Positions 26,701 to 35,094 of a DNA stretch of 64,000 bases are shown here, one piece after another (the first letter of the stretch is position 1; every line of letters begins with the position of its first letter). Location: NCBI RefSeq assembly GCF_900103865.1, contig NZ_FNII01000004.1:1-64000 (forward strand), written 5' to 3'. Position numbers and translations under genes: made by a program. The stretch comes from Vreelandella arcis (GTDB taxonomy: Bacteria; Pseudomonadota; Gammaproteobacteria; Pseudomonadales; Halomonadaceae). The notes beneath the pieces are model-generated. The model worked only from the letters and a program-made list of their open reading frames with translations, did not search any database and had not been told where the DNA came from.

Positions 26701-28772
26701 CTGTCTGCGATACATTGTGCAATCGACAAATGCAGCTGCTGAAGGGCATGCTTATCCAAAAGACTATAGGCTGCCTGCTGTATACGGTCATGAGGAAAAG
26801 CATACTCACCCGCTGCTGTCGCCCGGCGAACCAACCACCCATCGGCTTGCGCACTGACCAACAGACGCTCAATGGCCAGATCGGGTAACAAGCACTTCAA
26901 CATGTCGATACCAAAGTGGTTACCAACACAGGCGGCTGTTTTCAACACCTGCTGCGTCTCATTCGACAAAAATGCCAAACGCTTTGCCAGCAGCTGCACA
27001 ACATTTTCACTGACCGGTATATCGGTCTGCTGCTGTAAGTCCAGCTTCCAGATCAGATCTGCATGATCGAACCAGAGTACCCGGTGCCGTTGGCACTGAC
27101 GCAGATACTCCGCCATATAAAACGGGTTGCCATGGGTCTTTTTAACAATGGCAACGGCCAACGCTTCAGCTGCATCGCTTGACAGTCTGAGGCGCTGCTG
27201 TAACAGATTGCCGATCACCTGAGCACTCAGTGGCTCCAGGCTGATATCCTGCTGTAGCGTTTGCCGCCCTTGAAGACGCTCCAGAAAACCGCCGAGCATA
27301 GTGGTCATATTATCGGCATCCTCTCGGAATGCCAGGATAACCACGACTGAATGCTGCTCATGCTGTGTTTTTTCCAGCCACTCCAGTGTAGCCGTATCAG
27401 CCCATTGGCAATCATCCAGAAACACACATAACGGATGATCGATGCTTGCCAGGGTTTGCACAAAACGACTCAACAAGCGATAAAGGCGTACTTTGGCATC
27501 AGCTGCGGGCAGCGCCACCACCTCCGGCGGTTGTCCAATGAACAAGGCCAACTCGGGCATAGCCTCTACCAAAATGCCCGCATCGTTTTCCAGGGCCAGA
27601 CGAAAGGCATCACCCCAGCGCTGCACCTGCTCAGACGATTCAGACAGCAACTGACGTAACAGTTGTTGTAGCCCAGCGAACACCCCCTCAAACGGACTGT
27701 TGGAGGCATACTGGTCATATTTCACCTGGACAAAATGGTATTGATCGGCCACAGACTGCTGTGCGGCATAAACCAGACTGGATTTGCCAATACCCGATAC
27801 ACCCCGCACCAAGACCGTCGCCATAGGCTGGCCAACGGATTGACGCAGTGTGGTGACTAACGACTGCAGGGGCGCTTCCCGGCCATATTGTTCACCCTGA
27901 CTGAACAGTCGGCTGACATCACTCAGATGATCGATTTCAAAATCCGCTAACGGTGCCCCACGCGCCGACATTTCATCACAGATTCGCAAATCTACCGCCA
28001 CCGCCTCCAGGGTCTGATACCGCTGACCCAGATCAGTCGCCAGCATTTTTTCCAGTATACGCACCAGAACGGGCGCAACGCCTGGGCAGCCACGTTGCAG
28101 ACTCTGCTGTCCTCCAGGTATTGCCGTTGACAGCACCTTTTGTCTATCGATAGGAGTCTGCCCCGTTAGCATCTGATAAAACAGCGCACCTAAGCCATAT
28201 ATATCACTGCGCTCATCCACCAAAGCACCTGACCGAGGATGCTGTTCAGGTGCTTGATAAGGGCTATTGAGCAGCGCTGGGTCACTCTGAAACTGCGCCC
28301 CTGATTCACGCCGCCAGACCTGTCCCAGCCCAAGAATACGAAAATCAGCCAGATCGGGACTAAGAAGCAGATGATCAGGGCATAATCGGGTATGTAGAAA
28401 TCCTGCTTCATGAATGGACTGTACCGCCTCAGTCAGCGCCACCGCTAAGCCTAGAAATTGATGTTCAGGTAAGGGCTTTCCCGCCAGAAACCGATCCAGC
28501 GGTTGACCTTCAAAATACTCCCGCAGCAGCACAGGGGTATCATTCCAGGTAGAAATCCCCTTTGCAGAGATCAGTTTTGTATGCGAAAACCGCTGCAGAC
28601 GATCAAATTCTTTGCGTAACATATCTGCATGAGATACGCCGGGTACCATGTGTTTGCTGCGCTTAACCACAACAGGCTCATAGGATAGCCTCGCTAACCA
28701 GAGTTCTGACCTAGTCGTTTCCTGTAGCAAGGTAATATCACGGAGATCATTCGCAGCTAAGGACAGTTCCAT
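23787..28772 (-). CDS. Giant pseudokinase-ATPase-GAF-diguanylate cyclase protein
   Basis: A 1661-residue signalling protein. Residues about 1-265 resemble a Ser/Thr kinase: K37 and a helix-C glutamate (E55) remain and the APE motif is present. The catalytic HRD is HTR (127-129), the loop asparagine is histidine, and DFG reads GLG, so it is probably a pseudokinase. A STAND/AAA-16-like ATPase follows, with Walker A GVSGIGKSS near 328 and Walker B VFLDDCQWAD. Then come about 600 helical residues with TPR-like character, a GAF domain (about 1290-1430), a coiled coil and a GGDEF domain with an intact GGEEF (about 1573) and inhibitory-site RPGD five residues before it. It should make cyclic di-GMP. 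There is no membrane segment. The start has only a weak GAG upstream. Codon use looks AT-richer than neighbours, which suggests acquisition. Confidence 0.85.
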   Translation of the reverse strand: MELSLAANDLRDITLLQETTRSELWLARLSYEPVVVKRSKHMVPGVSHADMLRKEFDRLQRFSHTKLISAKGISTWNDTPVLLREYFEGQPLDRFLAGKPLPEHQFLGLAVALTEAVQSIHEAGFLHTRLCPDHLLLSPDLADFRILGLGQVWRRESGAQFQSDPALLNSPYQAPEQHPRSGALVDERSDIYGLGALFYQMLTGQTPIDRQKVLSTAIPGGQQSLQRGCPGVAPVLVRILEKMLATDLGQRYQTLEAVAVDLRICDEMSARGAPLADFEIDHLSDVSRLFSQGEQYGREAPLQSLVTTLRQSVGQPMATVLVRGVSGIGKSSLVYAAQQSVADQYHFVQVKYDQYASNSPFEGVFAGLQQLLRQLLSESSEQVQRWGDAFRLALENDAGILVEAMPELALFIGQPPEVVALPAADAKVRLYRLLSRFVQTLASIDHPLCVFLDDCQWADTATLEWLEKTQHEQHSVVVILAFREDADNMTTMLGGFLERLQGRQTLQQDISLEPLSAQVIGNLLQQRLRLSSDAAEALAVAIVKKTHGNPFYMAEYLRQCQRHRVLWFDHADLIWKLDLQQQTDIPVSENVVQLLAKRLAFLSNETQQVLKTAACVGNHFGIDMLKCLLPDLAIERLLVSAQADGWLVRRATAAGEYAFPHDRIQQAAYSLLDKHALQQLHLSIAQCIADSDAAESRLLERVHHYNAALDQINDTRLLDQIGQLNLRATEVAKANGDFQLALEYVILAMKLLLSQQTDPQLRAEVFKERAECEHLCGQQSAALSYYQQALQASTDARQRTRIYELLIKFHTDYGEFQHAFEIGRKALSHLDFSVPAGFNPVNFAADYLHLKRKLRGSTTETLLALPEASDARIRDQILLLSAMQKAAYQIRPELCVALAAKQVRLCLRYGNTREAVVGYMVFGVIYLGGVRGHAEAGCEYGRLSLAMLERYNNQMQSAEVPFVYGYFAHSWLHPASDTERYWQRAFEQGLKVGDWFHAGCAAAGILQSQLMRGQPLEQVLQQCDHFQATMQRIGALEHDQVLVGIRQVLLNLRHPSPALPVFSHDGFDERAYLNKLSQFGSRHFAHLYFINKMWVLYFHGYYDDAAAVAVTSQRYMKDSQGMLHAAEHCFLHALILAQTLRPHKGLKKHLDRRWIRRYTRQLQRWAKQSPGNFLDRAQLLQGEQHRLVGRLGEAHSCYQEACKTAEFYGHLNLQMIGHQLSEQLYASQAQRLAAQCHQMEKRWLAKKWGAVSGLPQAASASVDMQAGQFDLESLAQAVEVMSQERRLPRLLETLMTILQENTLARRCVLLLQEDRQYLIQAESLLERAETRVMQNQPYDQAADLPHRVINYAMASHEPILLDDACHYAVFANDPYFARYQVLSVLCVPLMIQGQVKGIVYLENDSAAGVFTQDRFALLRYLGGQIAISIENALVYQKLEQKVGERTQDIERQKQELQNQYDTIRHLNQRLTDENDERKLAEQKLQNANQQLQTLATTDGLTGLSNRRHFNQVLQQQYLYCKRHELPFTLLICDLDEFKAYNDHYGHLAGDECLIAVAECFTTVVKRPGDLVARYGGEEFAVILSATDRASALHIAEKIHQAIEQRAIPHEVSSVTPRVTMSIGLSVGLEVDTEQLILRADKALYRAKSAGKNRTCVFTAND

Positions 28773-29172
28773 TTACTCGATGCTCAAAATAGAGAGATCA
28801 ATGAGAGGTTCTGGACAATCAGATCCTTACGGATCACCACCACAAAAAATGTAAACCAGAGCGTTCAGTAGCCAAGAGGTTTGCCAACTGAACCAGGTCT
28901 TCACTTCCGGCATTATTCGACCTACGTTAATTGGGCCTGTCGGCGCTGTTGCAGATACAGGGACATGTCGATGATAATGCCACGGTCGCTAAAACCAGAC
29001 CGGGATTGGTTGACATAAATACGCTTGCCACCGCCATGAACCGACCATAATCACGGTATTCCACATAGGTCGGTTAATCAGCTAACGCCCCCTATATCGA
29101 TAACGATACCGTACTTTGGGGCTTTTAGGTGCTTCCTCTTGCTCTCCAGTTAACATGATAATCATGACAATC
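28773..29172. other. Degraded intergenic stretch
   Basis: No intact gene is present. On the minus strand, around 28925-29040, a short frame reads protein-like (GGGKRIYVNQSRSGFSDRG) and ends in a stop, but it lacks a start and I cannot identify it. It may be the tail of a lost gene. The stretch separates the giant signalling gene from the truncated LysR gene and looks like a decayed junction. Confidence 0.4.
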
Positions 29173-29532
29173 CTACGTGAACTGCGCCTGCAAGCATGGC
29201 ATCCACTGGGGAAAGAACATCGTCGATATAACATGCGGCGAGCAAAAACGTATTCGCCTTTGCTGATCATTAATATCATCAGCAATGGAGTGTCGAAACC
29301 GATCAAAGGAGCCGAGCGCTTGCGAGGCGATCGTTTGCAGGCTGTGGCCTGCCTCCGTCAGCACTAACTCCCCTTTACGACGCTCAAATAACACGGTTCC
29401 CGCCCACGTTTCCAGACCCTGAATACGGCGACTCAGTCCTGACACCGACACATGGCAACGCTCAGCGGTGCGACTGCAACTCTTGGTCTCACAGAAAACT
29501 AGGAAATCTCTCAAGATTATCAAGTCAATCAT
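29173..29532 (-). pseudogene. Truncated LysR-family regulator
   Basis: The 119-codon frame encodes the N-terminal winged helix-turn-helix of a LysR regulator (RDFLVFCETKSCSRTAERCH, then LSRRIQGLE and LFERRKGELVLTEAG). It continues to the start of the effector domain (RIRFCSPHVISTMFF) and stops. Full-length members have about 300 residues, so the ligand-binding domain is missing, and I could not follow it in another frame. It starts at an ATG with AGGA upstream. It lies downstream of the MFS gene on the same strand, and may once have regulated it. Confidence 0.7.
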
Positions 29533-29701
29533 TGAAGGATTCCTAGTAGGAAGGCATTAACCATACTTTAACTAAAAATCATCAGTAGGAAACAGCGCTT
29601 TTGATTATTTTCCACCCGGCAATAGGTACCCTGCGTGCAACGTACTGGCCTAGCAACATCGCGCTGCTCGCCAGCGCGGTGTTCAGAGCAGCAAGGTTGC
29701 T

Positions 29702-30871
29702 TCAACGCGACTTTACGCCGACCACCTTAGCTGGAGTGCTCATCACCAACAGTGCTCCCAGCAGGAATAATCCGGATGCGGCCCACATGGCAATTGGTAG
29801 GCTAGTGCCGTCGACAATCTGCCCACCGACCATTGACCCCAGACCAATCGATAGATTGAAGGTAAACGCCATCAAGGCTGTGGCGGCTTCGGTATTCGGC
29901 GCGGTACGCAAAATCCAGGTTTGAATACTGACAGACACGCTGCCGAACACCGCGCCCCAAACCATCAACAACGCCACGCCACTAGTCGGCGTCACACCCA
30001 GCCAGGGAAAGACAGCGACTACCAGTAGCAACACACTGGGAATCGCCAACACTGCACGGTAGGGATGCCGCCCGGCATAGATGCCCGCCGCGATATTACC
30101 TAGAATGCCCGCCGCCCCGTAAAGCAGCAGCAAGCTACCCACATGTCGCTGGGCGATACCGCTAATGTCCTGCAGCACAGGGCTAATAAAAGTGTAAGCA
30201 GCAAAGTGCCCTACGACCACTAGCCCGGTGACAATAACCGCCACTCGAACGCCTTGACTGCCAAACTGCTCAGCAAGCATGGCCAAGCGCACGGGTTCTC
30301 GGGGTGGCAGCGGCGGAAGCCAAACCCACAGCGCCAAAGCAGTTAGCAAACTTAATCCGCCTAATGCGCCAAAGGCGACCCGCCAGTTGCTCACATCGCC
30401 CAGCAACGTGCCCAGCGGGACACCCAGGACGGACGCGGCGGCGACACCACCAAAAATCACCGTCATCGCTTTAGGCACCTGCGCCTCGGGCACTAAACGC
30501 GGGGCAATACTGCCGGCAACCGCCCAAAATCCACCAATGCTGAGACCAATCAACACACGTGAAGCAAGCAAAAAAGCAAAGTTACTCGCTAGCGACGAGA
30601 GTACGCTGCCGAGCACCATCACGGCCATCAATAGGGTGAGCATGATGCGCCTATCCAAGCGCCCCACGGCGATCGGTAACAGCGGGGCTGAAAAGGCCGC
30701 AACCACACCGGGCACGGTGACCATTAAGCCAGCCATACCGGGGGTAACGCCCATGGTCGATGCCACTTGTGAAAGCAGCCCAATGGGCAGTTGCTCGGCA
30801 GTCACCAGCAAAAAGATCCCCATCATCACGGCAATCACTGCCCGCCAGCGCGGCGTTTGTACCTGCTCCAT
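29702..30871 (-). CDS. MFS transporter, DHA1 (AraJ/YdhP-like) family
   Basis: Inner-membrane major facilitator protein, probably a proton-driven exporter of small molecules or drugs; the substrate is unknown. The 389-residue sequence has about 12 hydrophobic segments. The loop 2-3 motif is degenerate (LLPIAVGRLDRRIML), with RDRR-like GRLDRR, and the fifth-helix motif C-like region is GVPLGTLLGD. GAGAGA lies before the ATG. It is upstream of the truncated LysR gene and convergent with nothing; the pnp terminator lies directly before it. Confidence 0.85.
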   Translation of the reverse strand: MEQVQTPRWRAVIAVMMGIFLLVTAEQLPIGLLSQVASTMGVTPGMAGLMVTVPGVVAAFSAPLLPIAVGRLDRRIMLTLLMAVMVLGSVLSSLASNFAFLLASRVLIGLSIGGFWAVAGSIAPRLVPEAQVPKAMTVIFGGVAAASVLGVPLGTLLGDVSNWRVAFGALGGLSLLTALALWVWLPPLPPREPVRLAMLAEQFGSQGVRVAVIVTGLVVVGHFAAYTFISPVLQDISGIAQRHVGSLLLLYGAAGILGNIAAGIYAGRHPYRAVLAIPSVLLLVVAVFPWLGVTPTSGVALLMVWGAVFGSVSVSIQTWILRTAPNTEAATALMAFTFNLSIGLGSMVGGQIVDGTSLPIAMWAASGLFLLGALLVMSTPAKVVGVKSR

Positions 30872-30896
30872 GGTTTTCTCTCATCCTTATATGACC

Positions 30897-30942
30897 GACA
30901 AAACAACACCGCCCCCGCAGCCATAGGCAACGAGGGCGGTGT
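30897..30942 (-). terminator. Intrinsic terminator of pnp
   Basis: On the minus strand ACACCGCCC (30942-30934) pairs with GGGCGGTGT (30914-30906) over a 19-nt loop and is followed by TGTTTTGT. It lies 46 nt after the pnp stop codon. Confidence 0.75.
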
Positions 30943-30987
30943 CAGAAACCGACATGTCGATTAGATAGTAGCTTATAAAATAAAAGC

Positions 30988-33135
30988 TTAAATCGTGGTC
31001 TCGGTTTCCGCTTCTTCCGCTGCGAAAGCAGCTTTCTCTTCTTCGGTAATCTCTTTCATCGACAATTTCACGCGATTACGGTTGTCGATATCCAACACCT
31101 TCACGATCACATCGTCGCCTTCGTTCATGAAGTCGCGGACGTTATTTACACGCTCCTGAACAATTTGTGAGATGTGCACCAAGCCATCGGTACCCGGCAT
31201 GATGTTCACAAAAGCCCCAAAGTCGGCAATACGTACGACCTTGCCTTTGTAGAGCTTGCCGATTTCGGCTTCGGCGGTAATCGCCAGCACGGTGTCGATA
31301 GCTTTTTTCGCCGCTGTTTTATCTTCGGCGTAAATACGCACGGTGCCGTCGTCATCCAGATCGATAGAAGCGCCGGTATCTTCGCAGATTTTACGAATCG
31401 TCGCGCCGCCCTTACCGATCACGTCGCGGATCTTGTCCGGATCGATTTTGATGGTCGCCATGGACGGAGCGTTATCCGACACTTCCGTACGGCTCTGGGC
31501 GATGACGGCATTCATCTGCTCAAGAATACCCAGACGCGCTGCGAGAGCCTGTTGCAGCGCCGTTTCCATGATTTCTTCGTTGATGCCCTCGATCTTGATG
31601 TCCATTTGCAGGGCGGTGACACCCTCTTCAGAACCGGCGACTTTAAAATCCATATCGCCCAGGTGATCTTCATCGCCGAGGATATCGGTCAAAACGGCGT
31701 AGCCGTCTTCATCTTTCACCAGGCCCATGGCAATACCGGCCACCGGCGCTTTCAGCGGAACACCAGCATCCATCAGTGCAAGCGAAGAGCCGCATACCGA
31801 GGCCATGGAGCTTGAGCCGTTGGACTCGGTGATCTCCGAGACCACGCGAATGGTATAGGGGAAAGCGTCTTCCGAGGGCAGCATGGCCTGAACACCACGG
31901 CGCGCTAGACGACCATGGCCGATTTCACGGCGCTTAGGTCCGCCAAAAAAGCCGGCTTCGCCCACGCAGTACGGAGGGAAGTTATAGTGCAGCATAAAGC
32001 GGTCTTTACGCTCGCCTTCAAGCGACTCAATCAGCTGCGAATCGCGCAGCGTACCCAGGGTCGCAATCGCGATCGCCTGGGTCTCGCCGCGGGTGAAGAC
32101 GGCCGAGCCGTGGGTTTTCGGCAGGGTGCCCACTTCAATGTCCAGCGGACGCACGGTGGCATTGTCGCGGCCATCAATACGCGGCTCGCCCTTGATGACG
32201 CGCGAGCGAACGACGCGCTTCTCAAGGCCGGCAAATGCGCCTTTGACATCATCCGCGCTAAATTTACCCTCGGTGTCTTCACCCTCGGCGGCGGCTAGCT
32301 GTGCCACTGCGTCGTCTTTCAGAGCCGACAGCGCATCTTGGCGTTCCATCTTGTCGGTGATGCGATAGGCTTCGCCGACTTTTGCTTCAAAGGCGTCCGC
32401 AATGGCCGACTTCAGCGCAACGTTTTCTTCAGCTGGTTGCCAGTCCCAGCGCGGCTTACCGGCTTCAGCGGCCAGCTCATTAATCGCGCCAATCGCCACC
32501 TGCATTTCTTGATGACCAAACAGCACAGCGCCGAGCATTTCGTCTTCGAGCAACTCTTTGGCTTCGGACTCAACCATCAGCACGGCTTGTTCCGTACCGG
32601 CAACCACCATATCGAGCTCAGAGGTGACGAGTTCTTCTACGGTTGGATTCAAGAAGTAGCCTTGCTCGTCGTTAAAACCGACGCGCGCGCAGCCAATCGG
32701 GCCACTGAACGGAACACCTGAAATCGCCAGTGCCGCCGAGGTACCCAGCATGGCCGCGATATCCGGATCGTGATTGCGATCGGTTGAAAGCACCGTACAG
32801 ATAACCTGGACTTCATTCATGAAGCCTTTAGGAAACAGCGGGCGGATCGGACGGTCGATCAAACGCGATGTTAAGGTCTCTTTCTCGGTCGGACGCCCTT
32901 CGCGCTTGAAGAAACCGCCAGGAATCTTACCCACTGCGTAGGTCTTCTCTTGATAGTGAACCGAGAGCGGGAAAAAGGGTTGATTGGGCTTCGCTTCTTT
33001 CTTGGCGACTACCGTACACAATACGACGGTATCATCCATGGTCACCATAACGGCACCAGTGGCTTGGCGAGCGATACGCCCAGTTTCTAGCGTGACGGTG
33101 CTTCGACCGTATTGAAACGTTTTTTTAACCGGATT
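30988..33135 (-). CDS. pnp: Polyribonucleotide nucleotidyltransferase (PNPase)
   Basis: Phosphorolytic 3'-to-5' exoribonuclease of the RNA degradosome. The 715-residue protein has two RNase PH domains (first about 10-145, second about 310-545), then KH (about 550-610, [15 protein letters not shown]) and S1 (about 620-690) RNA-binding domains. An ATG at 33156 is in frame, but the AAGGAAG ribosome site lies after it and 6 nt before a GTG at 33135. Starting there gives the canonical N-terminus [11 protein letters not shown]. It is downstream of rpsO behind a strong terminator, as in E. coli, with its own leader. Confidence 0.96.
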   Translation of the reverse strand, partial: NPVKKTFQYGRSTVTLETGRIARQATGAVMVTMDDTVVLCTVVAKKEAKPNQPFFPLSVHYQEKTYAVGKIPGGFFKREGRPTEKETLTSRLIDRPIRPLFPKGFMNEVQVICTVLSTDRNHDPDIAAMLGTSAALAISGVPFSGPIGCARVGFNDEQGYFLNPTVEELVTSELDMVVAGTEQAVLMVESEAKELLEDEMLGAVLFGHQEMQVAIGAINELAAEAGKPRWDWQPAEENVALKSAIADAFEAKVGEAYRITDKMERQDALSALKDDAVAQLAAAEGEDTEGKFSADDVKGAFAGLEKRVVRSRVIKGEPRIDGRDNATVRPLDIEVGTLPKTHGSAVFTRGETQAIAIATLGTLRDSQLIESLEGERKDRFMLHYNFPPYCVGEAGFFGGPKRREIGHGRLARRGVQAMLPSEDAFPYTIRVVSEITESNGSSSMASVCGSSLALMDAGVPLKAPVAGIAMGLVKDEDGYAVLTDILGDEDHLGDMDFKVAGSEEGVTALQMDIKIEGINEEIMETALQQALAARLGILEQMNAVIAQSRTEVSDNAPSMATIKIDPDKIRDVIGKGGATIRKICEDTGASIDLDDDGTVRIYAEDKTAAKKAIDTVLAITAEAEIGKLYKGKVVRIADFGAFVNIMPGTDGLVHISQIVQERVNNVRDFMNEGDDVIVKVLDIDNRNRVKLSMKEITEEEKAAFAAEEAETETTI

Positions 33136-33298
33136 CACGGCTGCTTCCTTTAACATTAATATCTACTTGTCTTTTCGTTTAGGTCGTTTTGACTCGTCAC
33201 TATTCTAGGCGTTGCCGGGCGATAGGGCTACCAGTAACCCAAAATCGCCGGATGTGATGCTATCAGCGCTCAATAATAGTTCAGTCGAATTCGCCCAT

Positions 33299-33332
33299 AA
33301 AAAAACGGGCAGCTCCTAGGAGCTGCCCGTTT
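33299..33332 (-). terminator. Strong intrinsic terminator of rpsO
   Basis: A 30-bp perfect palindrome (33303-33332; arms AAACGGGCAGCTCCT and its complement) is followed on the minus strand by an uninterrupted T run of seven. It lies 22 nt after rpsO. The arms are self-complementary at the centre, so the loop is formed by opening the middle pairs. Confidence 0.93.
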
Positions 33333-33354
33333 ATCAATCTTCGCCAACAAACAC

Positions 33355-33624
33355 TTAGCGGCGGAGACTTAAGCGCTGAATCAGAGACTGATAGCGTTCA
33401 AAATCTTTACGCTTCAGGTAATCCAGCAGCTTACGACGCTGGTTTACCATGCGGATCAGACCACGACGCGAGTGGTGATCCTGCTTGTTGGTTTTGAAGT
33501 GGTCCTGCAGGCCGTTGATGTTGGCGCTTAGCAGGGCAACCTGAACTTCAGGGGAACCGGTGTCGTTCTCGCCGCGGCCGTATTCGTTGACGATTTCGGC
33601 CTTCTTTTCAGCGGTTAATGCCAT
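33355..33624 (-). CDS. rpsO: 30S ribosomal protein S15
   Basis: Primary 16S rRNA-binding protein of the 30S platform. The 89-residue length and the blocks [32 protein letters not shown] and [13 protein letters not shown] are canonical. GGAGAG precedes the ATG. It lies between truB and pnp as in most proteobacteria. S15 normally represses its own mRNA through a leader structure; the leader here holds a GAGAC/GTCTC dyad at 33664-33687. Confidence 0.97.
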   Translation of the reverse strand: MALTAEKKAEIVNEYGRGENDTGSPEVQVALLSANINGLQDHFKTNKQDHHSRRGLIRMVNQRRKLLDYLKRKDFERYQSLIQRLSLRR

Positions 33625-33746
33625 CTGTCTCTCCAGTAAGCAATATGCCTAACAATGAATGGGTGAGACCACGCATATTTGCAGTCTCAAGTTACTCTTT
33701 AGCACGAACAATTTTCGCGCAAATCGCTGCATCCTTGCAACATTTG

Positions 33747-34667
33747 TCACGAGATAGCGACCGTACTTAATAGCCGCTTAGGTGCCACTTCCTGGGCCCC
33801 TTTTATGACGCCGAGACCAATAAACGCTTCGGCGTAATAAAGTCTTGTCAGCGCATCGGGTGCCAGTGAACCAACCGCTATATTCGCCGACTGGCCATGG
33901 GCAAGGCGCCCAAAGGCCGATTCATCGATCGACAGCGGCGGTAGGTGATCCACCAATACATCGACGGGCATCAGCTCGGTTTCACGTGCTGTCTGATCCG
34001 CTAATGCTTCCAGCTCTTCTAGCGTCCACATGGCATCACCGGTAAAAGGCCCTGTCTTAAGCCTTCTCAGTTGGCTGATGTGGCCGCCACAACCCAATGC
34101 CTTGCCTATATCTTCGGCTAACGTACGAATATACGTGCCTTTACTGCAGCTTACTTCCAACTCGAACGCCGAGCCTTCAAATGCAAGCAGGCGCGCATCA
34201 TACACGCTTACTCGCCGGGCTGCACGCTCTACCTGCTTGCCTTCGCGGGCCAGCTCGTAAAGCTTCTTGCCTTGATGCTTGAGAGCCGAATACATCGGCG
34301 GCACTTGGTCAATCTCACCGCAAAAGCGGGTGAGCACCGCTTCCACGTCATCGACGCTTAGGCTGGGAACCTCATGCTGCTCAATCATCGTGCCTTCTGC
34401 ATCGCCGGTATCGGTGATCACCCCCAGTTCTACCCGGGTGCGATATACCTTATCGGCTTCCAGCAAGTGCGATGAGAACTTGGTAGCCTCCCCTAGACAG
34501 ATCGGCAGCAAGCCGGTTGCCATCGGATCCAGCGTACCGGTGTGACCCGCTTTTTGCGCGTCGAACAGACGACGCACCCGCTGGAGAGCATGGTTGCTGG
34601 ACAGGCCTTTAGGCTTGTCCAACAGCACAATGCCGTTAACCGGTAAGCCGCGACGACGACGCGCCAT
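33747..34667 (-). CDS. truB: tRNA pseudouridine(55) synthase TruB
   Basis: Isomerises U55 to pseudouridine in the T loop of elongator tRNAs. The 306-residue protein has the catalytic aspartate in GHTGTLDPMATG (about residue 47), the TruB-specific DKPKGLSSN start, and the C-terminal PUA-like segment. Its start codon overlaps the rbfA stop codon by 1 nt (TAATG), so translation is coupled. Confidence 0.96.
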   Translation of the reverse strand: MARRRRGLPVNGIVLLDKPKGLSSNHALQRVRRLFDAQKAGHTGTLDPMATGLLPICLGEATKFSSHLLEADKVYRTRVELGVITDTGDAEGTMIEQHEVPSLSVDDVEAVLTRFCGEIDQVPPMYSALKHQGKKLYELAREGKQVERAARRVSVYDARLLAFEGSAFELEVSCSKGTYIRTLAEDIGKALGCGGHISQLRRLKTGPFTGDAMWTLEELEALADQTARETELMPVDVLVDHLPPLSIDESAFGRLAHGQSANIAVGSLAPDALTRLYYAEAFIGLGVIKGAQEVAPKRLLSTVAIS

Positions 34668-35077
34668 TAACGCGGCTCCTCACCTTGTTCACCCGCATCA
34701 TCATCGTCACCTTGACGAGCACGGTCGGTTGAAACCGCTTCGTCAATCAGTGATGAGAGATGCTGACCACGCACGACGCTTTCGTCGAAATGAAAGCGCA
34801 GTTCCGGCACGTGACGCAGTTTAATGCGCTTGGCAATTTGGCTTCTCAGAAAACCGGCGGCCCGTTTCAGAACCTGCAGGTTTTCCTTGATACGCTCGGG
34901 GTCTTGCTCACCCAGTAGGGTGACGTAGATATCGGCGTAGCCAAGGTCACGGCTGACGGTGGCCCCGCTGACCGTGACCATGCCCAGGCGTGGGTCTTTC
35001 ACTTCGCGCTGGATCAGCACCGCCAGCTCCTTCTGGAGCTGGTCGGCTACTCGGTCGGTACGCTTGAATTCGCGCAT
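34667..35077 (-). CDS. rbfA: 30S ribosome-binding factor A
   Basis: Single KH-fold protein that helps mature the 30S subunit and the 16S 5' helix, important in cold adaptation. The 136-residue protein shows RVADQLQKELAVLIQREVKDPR at its start (blocks of the family), then VTVSGATVSRDLGYADIYVTLLG and RHVPELRFHFDES. Its tail is acidic (DDDDAGEQGEEPR). It lies 17 bp downstream of infB and overlaps truB. Confidence 0.96.
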   Translation of the reverse strand: MREFKRTDRVADQLQKELAVLIQREVKDPRLGMVTVSGATVSRDLGYADIYVTLLGEQDPERIKENLQVLKRAAGFLRSQIAKRIKLRHVPELRFHFDESVVRGQHLSSLIDEAVSTDRARQGDDDDAGEQGEEPR

Positions 35078-35094
35078 GATTGCTCCTCGCGGCC

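Noticed and set aside
28773-29172. Insertion sequence or transposase remnant
   Set aside because: I looked for terminal inverted repeats, target duplications and transposase motifs and saw none.
30279-30926. 215-codon plus-strand frame opposite the MFS gene
   Set aside because: Antisense to a clear membrane protein; its Thr/Pro/Ala-rich translation is typical of a shadow of hydrophobic codons.
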